Part shown: piece after piece, positions 1-8,112 of the stretch
Position numbering within the stretch: position 1 is the stretch's first letter
How the letters are laid out: the number at the start of each line of letters is the position of its first letter
Assembly (NCBI RefSeq): GCF_004345645.1
Contig: NZ_SLWS01000009.1
Location: 124,001-188,000, forward strand
Length of the DNA stretch: 64,000 nucleotides
Source of the DNA: Actinocrispum wychmicini
Lineage (GTDB): Bacteria > Actinomycetota > Actinomycetes > Mycobacteriales > Pseudonocardiaceae
Direction: 5' to 3'
The notes under the pieces: generated by a model
Databases searched by the model: none
Seen by the model: only the letters and a program-made list of their open reading frames with translations
Told to the model about the DNA's origin: nothing
Program-made: the position numbers and the translations under genes

Positions 1-1060
1 GCGAGTTGTTTCTGTGCCTCGATCGCGGCGTGCGAGCCGGGACTGGAGCGGGACACAGCTTCGTCGTAGGCTTGCTGGGCCTGCTTGACCTTCTGAGTGG
101 CGCGTTCGGTCTCGCCGAGGGCGGTGGTGTGGTGGTCGGCTTGTTGGCTGGCCTTGTCGGAGTCGTTCCCGATCAGTTCGAAGATGGCGCCCAGGCCGGT
201 CAGGGCGGCGCCGACGACCGGGATAGCGCCGCCGACCTTGCCCAGGACCCCGCCGACCTTGCCGAGGGCACTGGTGGCCACTCCGGCCCCGCCACCGAGC
301 GTACCGCCGGCGGCTGCGGCTTCCTTGGCCCGGCTGGCGAACCCGGTCAACGCCGACGCTGCGGCGGTGACCCGCTTCCGATGCCGGAGAACACTTTGAA
401 GGCGCCCGCGGTGCTCAAGGCGATCCCGGCCAACGGACCGAGCACACCCGCCAACGGGCGGACCACGTTGAGCACGCCGGTAAAGATCGTGATCAAGCTA
501 CTGGCGGTGGCCGACAACACCGGCAGCGCCCCAGCGGCCAAAGTGGACATTGTGGACGTGAGCGCGGCGAACAGCTCGCGCAGACTGGCTAGGACGGGGG
601 CGCCCGAGGTGGCCAGTTGCGCGAACAGTGTGCCGGCGAACCCGAGCGCGTCGCGGACGATCCCGCCCAGGCCGGACAGTGCTTGACCGGCGGCGGGCGC
701 GGCCGTGCTGATGTTGCGGAAGAACTCCGACAGTCCGCTACCCGGTCTGCTCGGCCAGCGACCGTAGCCCGTCGAACATCGGCCCGGAGGAGGCGACCGC
801 GTCCTTGAGTCCGGGCACGGTGCGTTGTTCTTCAGCGCGGCGGCGCCCATCCCGCCGAACGCCAGCGTGACGCCAGCCAAGGCACCGCCGACAGCGGCAC
901 CGGCCGCGACCGCTCCACCCGTGACGCCGGCAAGGCTCTTGATCGACAACGAGCCGAACGCGTCCAACTTGTCGTGTGCTTTGTCAGCAGAGGCCCCGAC
1001 CTCATTGAACGCGGGGGACGCCTTGTCAATGCCGAGGATGGTGAAGACCAGATCGCGCAA
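1..1060 (-). pseudogene. Tail tape measure protein, frameshifted, C-terminus off window
   Basis: N-terminal part of a phage tape measure protein, which sets siphophage tail length and sits inside the tail tube. The start is the ATG at 1058-1060, and the opening residues (MRDLVFTILGIDKASPAF) followed by Ala/Gly-rich helical sequence are typical. The reading frame is lost near 820, recovered near 740 and lost again near 372; the correct residues continue in another frame to position 1, for example ALTGFASRAKEA and EAQKQL. The two closely spaced breaks swap about 28 residues for out-of-frame sequence. Tape measures usually run many hundreds of residues more, so most of the gene lies to the left. 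Sequencing error is an alternative, but breaks cluster only in the prophage. Confidence 0.8.
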
Positions 1061-1085
1061 GGGGGATCACCCCTTGCCGACTGGG

Positions 1086-1561
1086 TTATCTGGTGTTGAG
1101 GTCCGCTAGGCGTTGCTGGACAAGGCCGACACACATCATGAAGTCCGCATAGGACATGTCGTCGACGTCAGCGGGTGTGATGTTCCACAACAGCAACAGG
1201 TACGGCTTGTACTCGGCTACGCGTTGCCGGTGTTCCGGAGCGCGCCACTGTGGGGCGCTCCGGTAGGCTCCGGCTGCTCCGGGGCGGTTCCCTCGCCGGG
1301 CTCGGGGGTGGGCGTCGTGTCCGGGATGAACCGGAGCGCGGCGTAGTTGTACTCCAGTTCGGCGTACTCGATGTGTTCGCCCAGGCGGCGGCAGGCGAGC
1401 CAGAAGAACGCGTCACGGCCGGTGCCGCCGTTGGCGTTGAAGGAATCCACCAGATACCCGATGCTCGCCCCGGTCGCCTTCTCCAACTGGATGACTTCGC
1501 GGTTGGTCAGGTGGTCTGTGTCGAACGGATAGTCGATACCGTCTAAGACGAATTTGGCCAT
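1086..1561 (-). CDS. Tail assembly chaperone, -1 frameshift extended form
   Basis: Moving one base back in the 3' part of the short chaperone frame continues reading through 1217 to a TAA at 1086-1088. The added residues include RVAEYKPYLLLLWN and TPADVDDMSYADFMM, the kind of C-terminal domain found in chaperone GT proteins of siphophages, which also arise by programmed -1 frameshifting in this gene position. The exact slip site is not certain. The run GGGAACC near 1285-1292 is one candidate, although its second tRNA would re-pair imperfectly. Given the other breaks in this prophage an accidental indel cannot be excluded, but gene position and extension content favour recoding. Confidence 0.6.
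1217..1561 (-). CDS. Tail assembly chaperone, short form
   Basis: A 114-residue protein placed directly upstream of the tape measure gene, the invariant place for the siphophage tail assembly chaperone (lambda gpG-like). The sequence begins MAKFVLDGIDYPF and contains a conserved region around residues 20-75 (LTNREVIQLEKATG, FFWLACRRLG), followed by a Pro/Glu-rich tail. This layout fits the actinophage chaperone family. The gene ends at a TAG, but the -1 frame is open past it and encodes a plausible C-terminal extension (see the next entry). It follows the gp10-like pseudogene by 9 bases. Unlike most large neighbours it has no internal break. Confidence 0.75.
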   Translation of the reverse strand: MAKFVLDGIDYPFDTDHLTNREVIQLEKATGASIGYLVDSFNANGGTGRDAFFWLACRRLGEHIEYAELEYNYAALRFIPDTTPTPEPGEGTAPEQPEPTGAPHSGALRNTGNA

Positions 1562-1570
1562 TGTGGACTG

Positions 1571-2137
1571 TTACTCCGATCTGTCAAGGAACTGTTCGAC
1601 CACGTCCAGGGCTGCTTGCCGTACTCGGGGGCCGCCGTCCCGCATGGTGTCGTCGAACCAACCGGGGGGCGCCGTCTGGGTGGCCCACACGTCCCGGTTG
1701 CCGAACACCGGGTGTCGCTAGCGGCCGGTGTTGAGATGGCCGGGCAAGGTCCGTTGACGGGGCGGCAGGACGGTCTTGTGCACCTGGACACGGACCCGAG
1801 CGGACTCGCCGGAGGTGCTGACCTGGGCGCGGACTGCGCGAGCGATGGTGTCCCGCAGGCCCGACCGCAGGTGGGCGCGCATCTTGACCCGGTCGCTCAA
1901 CACGCGCCGACCCCGCAACGCGTGCCGGGATCGGGCGGCTCGCGCCGAGGCGCCCCCGCCCACACCGACTACGGGCAGGGACCGGACCCGTTCTTGTGCG
2001 TCCTGTACGACCGGGGCCGCTGCGTCCCGCATCGCGCGGGCCAGCTCGCGCCGCAACTCGCCGTGACCGGCTTCCTTCAGCCGGACAGCGATATCCCGGA
2101 ACTGTTCGGTCCCGGTCACGGTAACGCTGGTCGCCAT
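1571..2137 (-). pseudogene. HK97 gp10-like tail-joining protein with amber codon
   Basis: The ATG at 2135-2137 has a good AAGGGGG ribosome site. The protein (MATSVTVTGTEQFRD) looks like the HK97 gp10/putative tail-component family, which acts in head-tail joining. An in-frame TAG at 1718-1720 stops it after about 139 residues. The same frame then continues with family-typical sequence (RHPVFGNRDVW, APPGWFDDTM) to a natural TAA at 1571-1573. Relatives generally have Trp just before RHPVFGN, so a TGG-to-TAG change is the simplest explanation. The two parts together make about 188 residues, close to the usual size. Confidence 0.75.
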
Positions 2138-2336
2138 GCGCACCCCCTTCACGTCGACGACCCAGCCCGCGGGCCTTGGTGGCTCCCCCTGACTACGAGT
2201 GGTATCTGGCGTGACGTGAGTGCGGGTTGGCTCGTCGGCCTTGATCGTCAAGTCCGTCTTGGCTGCACTATGCTCCTTGAAGCACATACGGACCCGTCCT
2301 GGTGACACGGTTGTCCGACTGGAGGCGACGAACCCA

Positions 2337-2936
2337 ATGTTTGGCGGAAGGACGCGCACAAGCACCGCATCGCGGTGTCGGCGCGGTCAACACCACCTGT
2401 GCACGAAACAGTTGATATTACGTCATCCCACCGCCGACGACGCCACCATTGCTGTTACCGGGGCCAGCGACGATGCCGCACAGCGGTGGCTCGGATGGTT
2501 ACCCCGTGACATCGTTCGTGAACAACATCGTGCCGCGTACCTTGCCCAACGGCCAGGCCAGGGCTCACGACGGTGGAGCAACTCCCCTGGCCAATGGTTA
2601 CTTGTCGCGATCCACCATGCCAGCGACCGAATCGCCGGTGGCGTCGTACTGGACAAAGTGCGGCACGAGGTCGGTGGCTGGTTGGCGCCGGCATTCCGGG
2701 CGCGCGGTCTGGGGCGTGAACTGTTTGAGGGGGCGGCGATCTTTGCTCATCACCACTTAGGTGTCGCCACGGTCCGTGCCGGCACTGAAGTGGCAAACAC
2801 AGCGTGTGTCGGTGCGCTCACATCGGCAGGGTTCATCGAGGATACGGGTCCCGATCATCACCAACTGCCGAACGGGCGCACGGTATCCGCGCGATGGTTC
2901 CGTCACGACGCCGAGTACCCGACGACCTGTCGATGA
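2337..2936 (+). CDS. GNAT-family N-acetyltransferase, prophage cargo
   Basis: A 199-residue plus-strand protein between minus-strand tail genes. The acetyl-CoA binding motif appears as RARGLGREL (R/QxxGxG/A type), preceded by the beta-strand GGWLAPAF and followed by NTACVGALTSAGF, as in RimJ/RimL-like GNAT enzymes. These transfer an acetyl group from acetyl-CoA to an amine of a protein, drug or metabolite; the substrate cannot be read from sequence. The ATG at 2337 is chosen because GGAGG lies 11 bases upstream; the domain itself starts near LILRHPTADD at about residue 26. TTA codons occur in the gene. Its opposite orientation and the lack of a structural role mark it as cargo (moron). Confidence 0.75.
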   Translation: MFGGRTRTSTASRCRRGQHHLCTKQLILRHPTADDATIAVTGASDDAAQRWLGWLPRDIVREQHRAAYLAQRPGQGSRRWSNSPGQWLLVAIHHASDRIAGGVVLDKVRHEVGGWLAPAFRARGLGRELFEGAAIFAHHHLGVATVRAGTEVANTACVGALTSAGFIEDTGPDHHQLPNGRTVSARWFRHDAEYPTTCR

Positions 2937-2974
2937 CCCGTCCATGTCCCATCAGCCATGAGACGCTGGCCAGG

Positions 2975-3862
2975 CTAGGGATTAGTGTCCGGCGTGATGT
3001 AAGTGATCTGGATCGGTGGGTTGGTCTCGTCGCTCTCGATGACGAGTTCGGCTTTGGCTTGCACGATGTCGGGGCCGTCGACGGTGACCGGGTTGGATTC
3101 GAACCGGGCGGCCGGTAACACGATGTCCAACACGGCGTTTACGCCGGTGGCGATCAGGCCGGCGGTGAAGGTGATCTGGACTGGGAGGAATGCGCCGGCT
3201 CGGTAGGTGTCGTAGACCTGGGCGCGGTTGAACTCCGCGTCGACACTTAGGGCTAGGTCGCGGAAGTCGTTTTCGATCTGCTCGTCTTTCAGCCCGGACG
3301 CGCCGAGGAAGAACCTGCTGGTGTCCATGGGGTTGGCGCCTTTGAGTTCGAACCCGGTCACTCGGTTGAGTCGGGTGCCGCCGGCCACGGACACGATGCC
3401 GTTGGTGGTGGTCGCGGTCCCGCCGGTCTTGATGGTGCATTGTGCGAAGTGGAACGGGCGGGTGATCGGGTAGTTGGCGACCGCGAGCGGGGGTGTGTCG
3501 GCGACCTCGTCGAAGGCGTCCAGGTCGAGCTTGAGCCGCAACAGGTCGTTGACTTTCACCCCAGGGTCCACTCAGTGACGCGGGCGCCGATGTAGTTCAA
3601 CGCGGACACCGGGTTTCCGGTGACCGGCTCGGGGACGCCTTTCTGGATAGTGAGAGACTTCCCGGCGAGCGGTCCGGGTTGGATGCGGTGGATCTTGCCG
3701 CCGGTCGGTGCGGTGTCGGTGATGACCGGGGTTCCGCCGAGCATGTGTTTCCACAACAGGCTCATGGACCGGTCAGTGACCGGGAGTTCCACGCCGCCTT
3801 TGGCGGTGCGGGTGGTGCGGACATCTTGAGAGGTGTCCTGAACCTGTTGCGGCCACGGGTAG
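2975..3862 (-). pseudogene. Major tail tube protein, frameshifted and 5'-truncated
   Basis: Two reading frames together encode a siphophage tail tube protein. The upstream part (to about 3560) contains VTDRSMSLLWKHMLGG, GKSLTIQKGVPEP and IGARVTEWTLG. The downstream part (3571 to 2975) continues with VKVNDLLRLKLDLDAFDE, PFHFAQCTIKTGG and a C-terminal beta-rich domain. A single indel near 3560 separates them. The frame is open upstream to the stop of the preceding gene, but no start codon or typical N-terminal 60-80 residues are present, so the 5' end seems deleted. The product would polymerise into the tail tube around the tape measure; this copy is very unlikely to be functional. Confidence 0.8.
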
Positions 3863-4075
3863 CTACTCCTCTCTCCGACTGGTGGGCTTGTGGGGTACGA
3901 CGAGGTCCCAGCCGGGTTGTTCGGCCAGCCGTTCGGCCACCAGGCGGGGCAGGGTGATTAGGTCGTTGGGCTGGACAATCCGGCTGGCGACCGGGAGGTC
4001 GCGGGGCTCACCGGTCATGTTGCGCACTTTGGCCCCGTCGGTGTCTTCAGTGGCGTCCGGGGTTTGTTCGGGCAT
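3863..4075 (-). CDS. Small phage protein upstream of tail tube gene
   Basis: A 70-residue protein from the ATG at 4073-4075 with an AGGAG ribosome site 5 bases upstream. It is hydrophilic, with an Asp/Glu-rich N-terminus and a pattern (DLPVASRIVQPNDLITLP, ERLAEQPGWDLV) seen in small head-tail region proteins of actinophages. No catalytic or membrane features are visible. Its stop abuts the remaining start of the tail tube pseudogene. The function is unknown; the position suggests a head-tail or tail accessory role. It is intact, unlike its neighbours. Confidence 0.55.
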   Translation of the reverse strand: MPEQTPDATEDTDGAKVRNMTGEPRDLPVASRIVQPNDLITLPRLVAERLAEQPGWDLVVPHKPTSRREE

Positions 4076-4309
4076 GGGGCTCCTAGGAAGTAGACAGAGA
4101 GGAAGGCTCATACGAAGGCAGGAAGGAAGATCCATGAGAGAACGAGTCACCTGCCAATTGGACCTACCAGAACCTTCGTTGCCGTCAAACAAGTTGTCTC
4201 ACGTGTGAAATGTCCCCGAGAGTTTCTTGATGCACGTCAATCCTTGGTGCGGCACACTGGTGCGTGGTACCGACGACCACACATCGCGGCAACACACTCG
4301 GGGGGACAA

Positions 4310-5251
4310 ATGCGTCGCATGATCGCCTTTTCTGCTGCGCTCTTGACGTTGTTTTCGCTGGCCGTGCCGACCCAGGCACAGGCTCAGGACCTGTGCACCT
4401 CGACACCGTCGTACCTGCCGTTGCCGGCGGGTGTGACGAGCGGAACGATGCGGGCTGCGGGCTCGAACGGCTATCTGGCCGGACAGGCGACCGACGGAAC
4501 GTTGTTGCTCTGGCACAACGGCGAGCTTGTCAACGTGAACGCTCCGGTCAGCACATCCATCTCGGTCGCCGGAGTCAACGGCAGCGGCGAGATCGTCGGC
4601 TGGGACGGGCGGTCACGCACTGCCTTCGTGTACCGCGACGGCACGTTCCAGACGCTTCCCACCCCCGCCGGCAGCGACAGCGCATCTGCCAAGGCCATCA
4701 ACGACACGGGCGACATCGTCGGCACCGCCTACGCTGAGATCTCGCCGGTCTATCGCACCGTGGTGTGGAAGCGAAGCCAGCCGGGCACCTCCCAGATCAT
4801 CGCCAACGACGTGGCGATCGGCATCGACAACGCGGGCCACGTGGTGACCGAGAAGGGGCTGCTGTGGTCACCGGACGGAACCACCCGCAAGCTGGCGGGT
4901 TCCCCCAACCTCCTCATCCAGGTGTTCCAACGCGGTTACGCTCTCGGCAACGCGTTCGGCGACTACACCGGCATGCCGAAGTGGGACACCACGGGGAGCG
5001 TGGTGTACCGGTACGAGGCGCAGGACCGCCCCTACCCGGAAGGCATCAACTCCCACGGGCTGCTGGCTGCCTGGTACACCCCCATCGGCGGCACCGAGGC
5101 AAAGCTGGGTATATGGCGTGCGGCCACGTTCCTCGGTGACCTCCCCGCCGGACAACGGGTCTGGGCGGTGACCGAGACCGACGAGCTCGCCGGGCAGCGC
5201 AAGGCGGCAGACGGCGTGACCTGGGTGCCGGCGACCTGGACATGCGCCTAG
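4310..5251 (+). CDS. Secreted HAF-repeat protein, prophage cargo
   Basis: A 313-residue plus-strand protein. The ATG at 4310 is preferred over an upstream GTG at 4205 because it opens a clean signal peptide (MRRMIAFSAALLTLFSLA, cleavage probably after AQAQA) and lies behind a GGGGG ribosome site. The mature part contains repeated strands of the HAF type, recognisable in TAFVYRDGTFQTL, INDTGDIVGTA, IDNAGHVVTEKG and INSHGLLAAWY, spaced about 45-50 residues apart, suggesting a beta-propeller-like fold. HAF proteins are secreted and of unknown function. The gene sits between the tail gene cluster and the tail-terminator gene, on the strand opposite to both. Its 3' end overlaps the next minus-strand stop by 4 bases. 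Confidence 0.75.
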   Translation: MRRMIAFSAALLTLFSLAVPTQAQAQDLCTSTPSYLPLPAGVTSGTMRAAGSNGYLAGQATDGTLLLWHNGELVNVNAPVSTSISVAGVNGSGEIVGWDGRSRTAFVYRDGTFQTLPTPAGSDSASAKAINDTGDIVGTAYAEISPVYRTVVWKRSQPGTSQIIANDVAIGIDNAGHVVTEKGLLWSPDGTTRKLAGSPNLLIQVFQRGYALGNAFGDYTGMPKWDTTGSVVYRYEAQDRPYPEGINSHGLLAAWYTPIGGTEAKLGIWRAATFLGDLPAGQRVWAVTETDELAGQRKAADGVTWVPATWTCA

Positions 5252-5718
5252 GTAAGGCGCGCTCGGCAGGTCACCGCGAAGGTGAGTTTGGCGAGTGATC
5301 CTTTGGACAGCGCGATGTCCCCGGAGACCTGTGCCCACAACACCGCCCCGCCCAGAGTGATGTCCGCACCTGGTTCGCCGGGGCGCAGCAGGCGTTCCAC
5401 GGCGGCCATGATGGCGTGCGCGGAGTCGCGGCGGGCTTTCATGTCGGTGTCGCCGGCTCGGGCCACGGCGGTACAGGAGATGGCGAACGTTTCGTCCCGG
5501 TGCCCGCCGCCCAGCTCGGCGAATGTTTGGGTCCCGGTCACGGATTCCAGGGTGTCGGGGGTGTCGCCGAGGAACAGCATGAGCGGGTCGGACAGGTCGG
5601 TGACGGGTGGCCCGTCGTAGACGTGCACCCCGTGAAGCGGCTCGGCGGGAGCCGCTGCGGTGGTGCACAACGCCACCAGGCCGTCAATGGCTGCGGGGAT
5701 CCGGGACACATCAGTCAT
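5248..5718 (-). CDS. Phage tail terminator / minor tail-joining protein
   Basis: A 156-residue protein starting MTDVSRIPAAIDGLV from the ATG at 5716-5718, one base after the stop of the upstream connector gene, so the two are translationally linked. The alpha/beta pattern, with a central GTQTFAELGGGHRDETFAISC segment and a C-terminal beta-strand (KLTFAVTCRARLT), resembles tail terminator or tail-completion proteins of siphophages, which cap the tail tube and join it to the head. Assignment rests on gene order and overall pattern, not on a catalytic motif. No break is seen in the frame. Confidence 0.6.
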   Translation of the reverse strand: MTDVSRIPAAIDGLVALCTTAAAPAEPLHGVHVYDGPPVTDLSDPLMLFLGDTPDTLESVTGTQTFAELGGGHRDETFAISCTAVARAGDTDMKARRDSAHAIMAAVERLLRPGEPGADITLGGAVLWAQVSGDIALSKGSLAKLTFAVTCRARLT

Positions 5719-5719
5719 G

Positions 5720-6550
5720 TCAGCCCACCTCGGGGGTCCGGCGGTTGCGGTCGACCAGTTCCAGGGCACGGTTGGGGACCGCGAACCCCAGGCCGGCAAT
5801 CGGTTGGGTGACGGCGTAGTCGTCGTGCGCCAGCGCGGGCAGTCCGTCCGCGCCGTTCTGGGTGCGCCACAGATGATCGAGGATGATCCGTGCGGCCAGT
5901 CGGATGCCCGCGGGAACGACCGGCCGACCGGCGGTGTAGGTGACGCGCCACGGGCCACCGAGCAGCCACCGGCAGTCCTTGCGACGCAGCGTTCCGGTGT
6001 CGCTGTCGACGTCCAGATCAGACACGGCCGGCGCGGTGCCGGCAGTACGGATCGGGGTCACCGACCGCACAGACAAGATGGGCGGTTGCCGCAGGACCAG
6101 CACGAGGGCGCACCGGAACTCGTGGACTTCCACGATCGTGCGGGTCACGACCGGGCCGCACAACGCCTCGATCACGTCGGTCACGGCCGTGAGGTAGTCC
6201 CGGATCTCCTCATCGTGATCCGTGGTGGTGATGTTGAGCTGCCGCTTACCACCCTCCAGGGACAACACCAGCGGTATGTCGGCCGGGTCGACGTCGAACG
6301 CGTCCGTGTAGGCGTCGGCCGGGCCGGTGAACACCCAGCGGACGAGGTGGCGTCCGGTCGGTACCGGCACGACGTCGTACCGGTACCGACCGACCACTGT
6401 GGGAGGGGTGGGGACTATGGGGGTGCTGGTCGTGCCGTCCAGGGCGGTGATGGTGAGGGTGACCGTGGCCGCGTTGACGAGCTGCCCGCCTGTGGCGTGG
6501 CAGTCCGCTGTCAACGCGACGGTGTCCCCGAGGTCGAACGCCACGGTCAC
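5720..6550 (-). CDS. Phage head-tail connector protein
   Basis: A 276-residue protein. The N-terminal ~95 residues form an Ig-like beta-rich segment (MTVAFDLGDTVALTADC, GRYRYDVVPVPTG). The remainder resembles gp6-type head-tail adaptors: helices (DHDEEIRDYLTAVTDVIEAL), a central beta section and RLAARIILDHLWRTQNG. Such proteins form a ring under the portal. The stop sits one base before the start of the tail terminator gene, and its start overlaps the small upstream gene by 4 bases, which indicates one transcript. The frame is intact. Confidence 0.6.
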   Translation of the reverse strand: MTVAFDLGDTVALTADCHATGGQLVNAATVTLTITALDGTTSTPIVPTPPTVVGRYRYDVVPVPTGRHLVRWVFTGPADAYTDAFDVDPADIPLVLSLEGGKRQLNITTTDHDEEIRDYLTAVTDVIEALCGPVVTRTIVEVHEFRCALVLVLRQPPILSVRSVTPIRTAGTAPAVSDLDVDSDTGTLRRKDCRWLLGGPWRVTYTAGRPVVPAGIRLAARIILDHLWRTQNGADGLPALAHDDYAVTQPIAGLGFAVPNRALELVDRNRRTPEVG

Positions 6551-6804
6551 ACCCCGCGCGAGTCCGGCTTGCGGCGGGCCTTGCCCGGCCCGGCCGTGGC
6601 GTTCGACGCGGGCAGCAGTCCGTACCGTTCGGCCTCAGTGACCGAGATGTAGGTACCCGGGGTTCCGTAGAAGAACGCGGCGTCGGGGTGGCCTTCGCGG
6701 ACAATTCGGTCGTTGGCGGTGCGGTACAACCGGGCGGTGATCTCCACTTGCCCACCGGACACGACAGTGGCGGCGGCATTGGGGATGTTGGTATTGGTGG
6801 GCAC
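6547..6804 (-). CDS. Small phage head-region protein
   Basis: An 85-residue protein beginning at the GTG at 6802-6804, chosen because AGGGAGG lies 8-9 bases upstream. The central segment (GGQVEITARLYRTANDR, FFYGTPGTYISVTEAERYGLL) is similar to short proteins found after the capsid gene in actinophages. It ends in a basic tail. No enzymatic motif is visible. The 4-base overlap with the connector gene argues that it belongs to the same operon. The function is unknown. Confidence 0.5.
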   Translation of the reverse strand: MPTNTNIPNAAATVVSGGQVEITARLYRTANDRIVREGHPDAAFFYGTPGTYISVTEAERYGLLPASNATAGPGKARRKPDSRGV

Positions 6805-7359
6805 CGTCTTTGCCTCCCTAGGTTCCTGCTTTTGCGCTCGATTTCTGGTGTGTCGAAAGCTGGGAGTGACATCCGCACCCTGTAGCGAGCTACCCGAATC
6901 CGAAACATAACTGTTATTGATTTTCGGCCTTCGGACCCGGACGGCGTAGCGGCCAGGCTTGTGATCCGACCCTGTGTTCTGCCAAGTTGACACCGGCTTG
7001 GGGCGATAGAGGTTGGCCGTCAGGAACACACCCGATACGTCCGCGCAGGATGGGGTCATATGCAGATCTTGGCATTGGTCTCTCGTGCCAACGCTGGTCC
7101 CCTTGCCTTGTGTCGCCCGAACAATGCGATCTCGGCGGGGACGCGGGAAGGTGTGTGGTAGTTCGACTGGCAGATGTGATCACAAGGTGTCCCAAAAGGA
7201 CGGTACTTGACGTGCGCACTCCGCCAGCCCTGGAACTGGTTGAGTAGGCGTCAAGATAGATCCCATGTATGGACGTCTACGGGTGCGCGAACGTCCCTGT
7301 TGGCAACAGGAAGCCGTTCATGCCCAGTTGTCACTCTCACAAAACAGAGGGGCGTCTTC
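6805..7359. other. Noncoding gap between phage head gene and cargo gene
   Basis: A 555-base stretch without a convincing gene on either strand. It has an AT-richer patch around 6895-6925 that includes the small palindrome ATAAC-T-GTTAT (6907-6917). This patch could carry promoters for the small minus-strand gene or for the plus-strand membrane protein at 7360. It separates the connector genes from the capsid-side genes, where phages normally have no gap, so sequence may have been lost or inserted here. Confidence 0.5.
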
Positions 7360-7653
7360 ATGACAAAGCGCGACAGGCTACAGCTACCTAGGCAAGCAGC
7401 GGACGCTGCACGGGCAGGAGGCGAAGCTCCCAAGCGGCCCGACCTGAACCATCTGCCGGCGGACATCAACCGACTTGTCCCATCGGTGTTCCCGGAACGC
7501 AGCTATTTGAGGCTTGCCAGGGATGTGCTAGGCAGCTGGTCATGGACTCTACGACTCTGCCTGATCTTGTTTGTCGTTGGGGCCGTCCTGTACCTCGTGC
7601 CTGTAAACCAATTGGCTGCCCTTGTTGACGCGTTGTTGCACCGTAAGACGTAG
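7360..7653 (+). CDS. Small single-span membrane protein, prophage cargo
   Basis: A 97-residue plus-strand protein. The ATG at 7360 is preferred since the upstream open frame is low quality and the sequence from MTKRDRLQLPRQAADAA reads as a genuine soluble N-terminus. One strong hydrophobic helix lies near residues 66-85 (LRLCLILFVVGAVLYLV), followed by a short tail ending HRKT. No known domain is recognised. It lies opposite to the flanking capsid-region genes, so it is likely cargo or a later insertion. Function unknown. Confidence 0.5.
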   Translation: MTKRDRLQLPRQAADAARAGGEAPKRPDLNHLPADINRLVPSVFPERSYLRLARDVLGSWSWTLRLCLILFVVGAVLYLVPVNQLAALVDALLHRKT

Positions 7654-7682
7654 ACGCATCAATCACTGGACCCGCTTCCTGG

Positions 7683-8099
7683 CTAGAGTTCGACGATCCA
7701 CACCACGCCCGTGACCCGACCAGCGGTCAGCGCGGCCGTGCCGATGGTGAGCACGATGGGTCGGCGGGCGGTGGTCTTCACGGGCGGGCTGGTCGCGGTC
7801 AGACCGGCCCGTTTCGGGCCGGTGGTCGACCAGGGGGCGGCGGTCGCGGCCACAGCGGGTTGCAGGTCCCCGGCGGTCTCGACCTGCAACGCGGCGGTCC
7901 CGGTGGCCGAGGCCAGCGCGGTGTCCACGTGCAGTAACGCGTCTACCACGATCGCGCCGGACGGGACGGTGTCGCCGCGCAGCACGATGTCCCCGACCGC
8001 GCCTCCGTCCACAGTGAAGTCGTACACGGCCGTGACGGGTTTGACGCGGCCGAGGCCGAGCCCGCCGAGGACCTTGCCGGTGTTCTCGAGGATCGGCAT
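7683..8099 (-). CDS. Phage capsid-associated (decoration-like) protein
   Basis: A 138-residue beta-rich protein directly downstream of the capsid gene (13 bases apart). It begins MPILENTGKVLGG and contains VPSGAIVVDALLHVDTALA followed by alternating strands, as in proteins found next to the major capsid gene of actinophages and thought to decorate or stabilise the head. This is assigned from position and general pattern only. The frame is intact and the stop is about 30 bases from the convergent cargo gene. Confidence 0.5.
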   Translation of the reverse strand: MPILENTGKVLGGLGLGRVKPVTAVYDFTVDGGAVGDIVLRGDTVPSGAIVVDALLHVDTALASATGTAALQVETAGDLQPAVAATAAPWSTTGPKRAGLTATSPPVKTTARRPIVLTIGTAALTAGRVTGVVWIVEL

Positions 8100-8112
8100 A
8101 CCTGGGCTCCTG

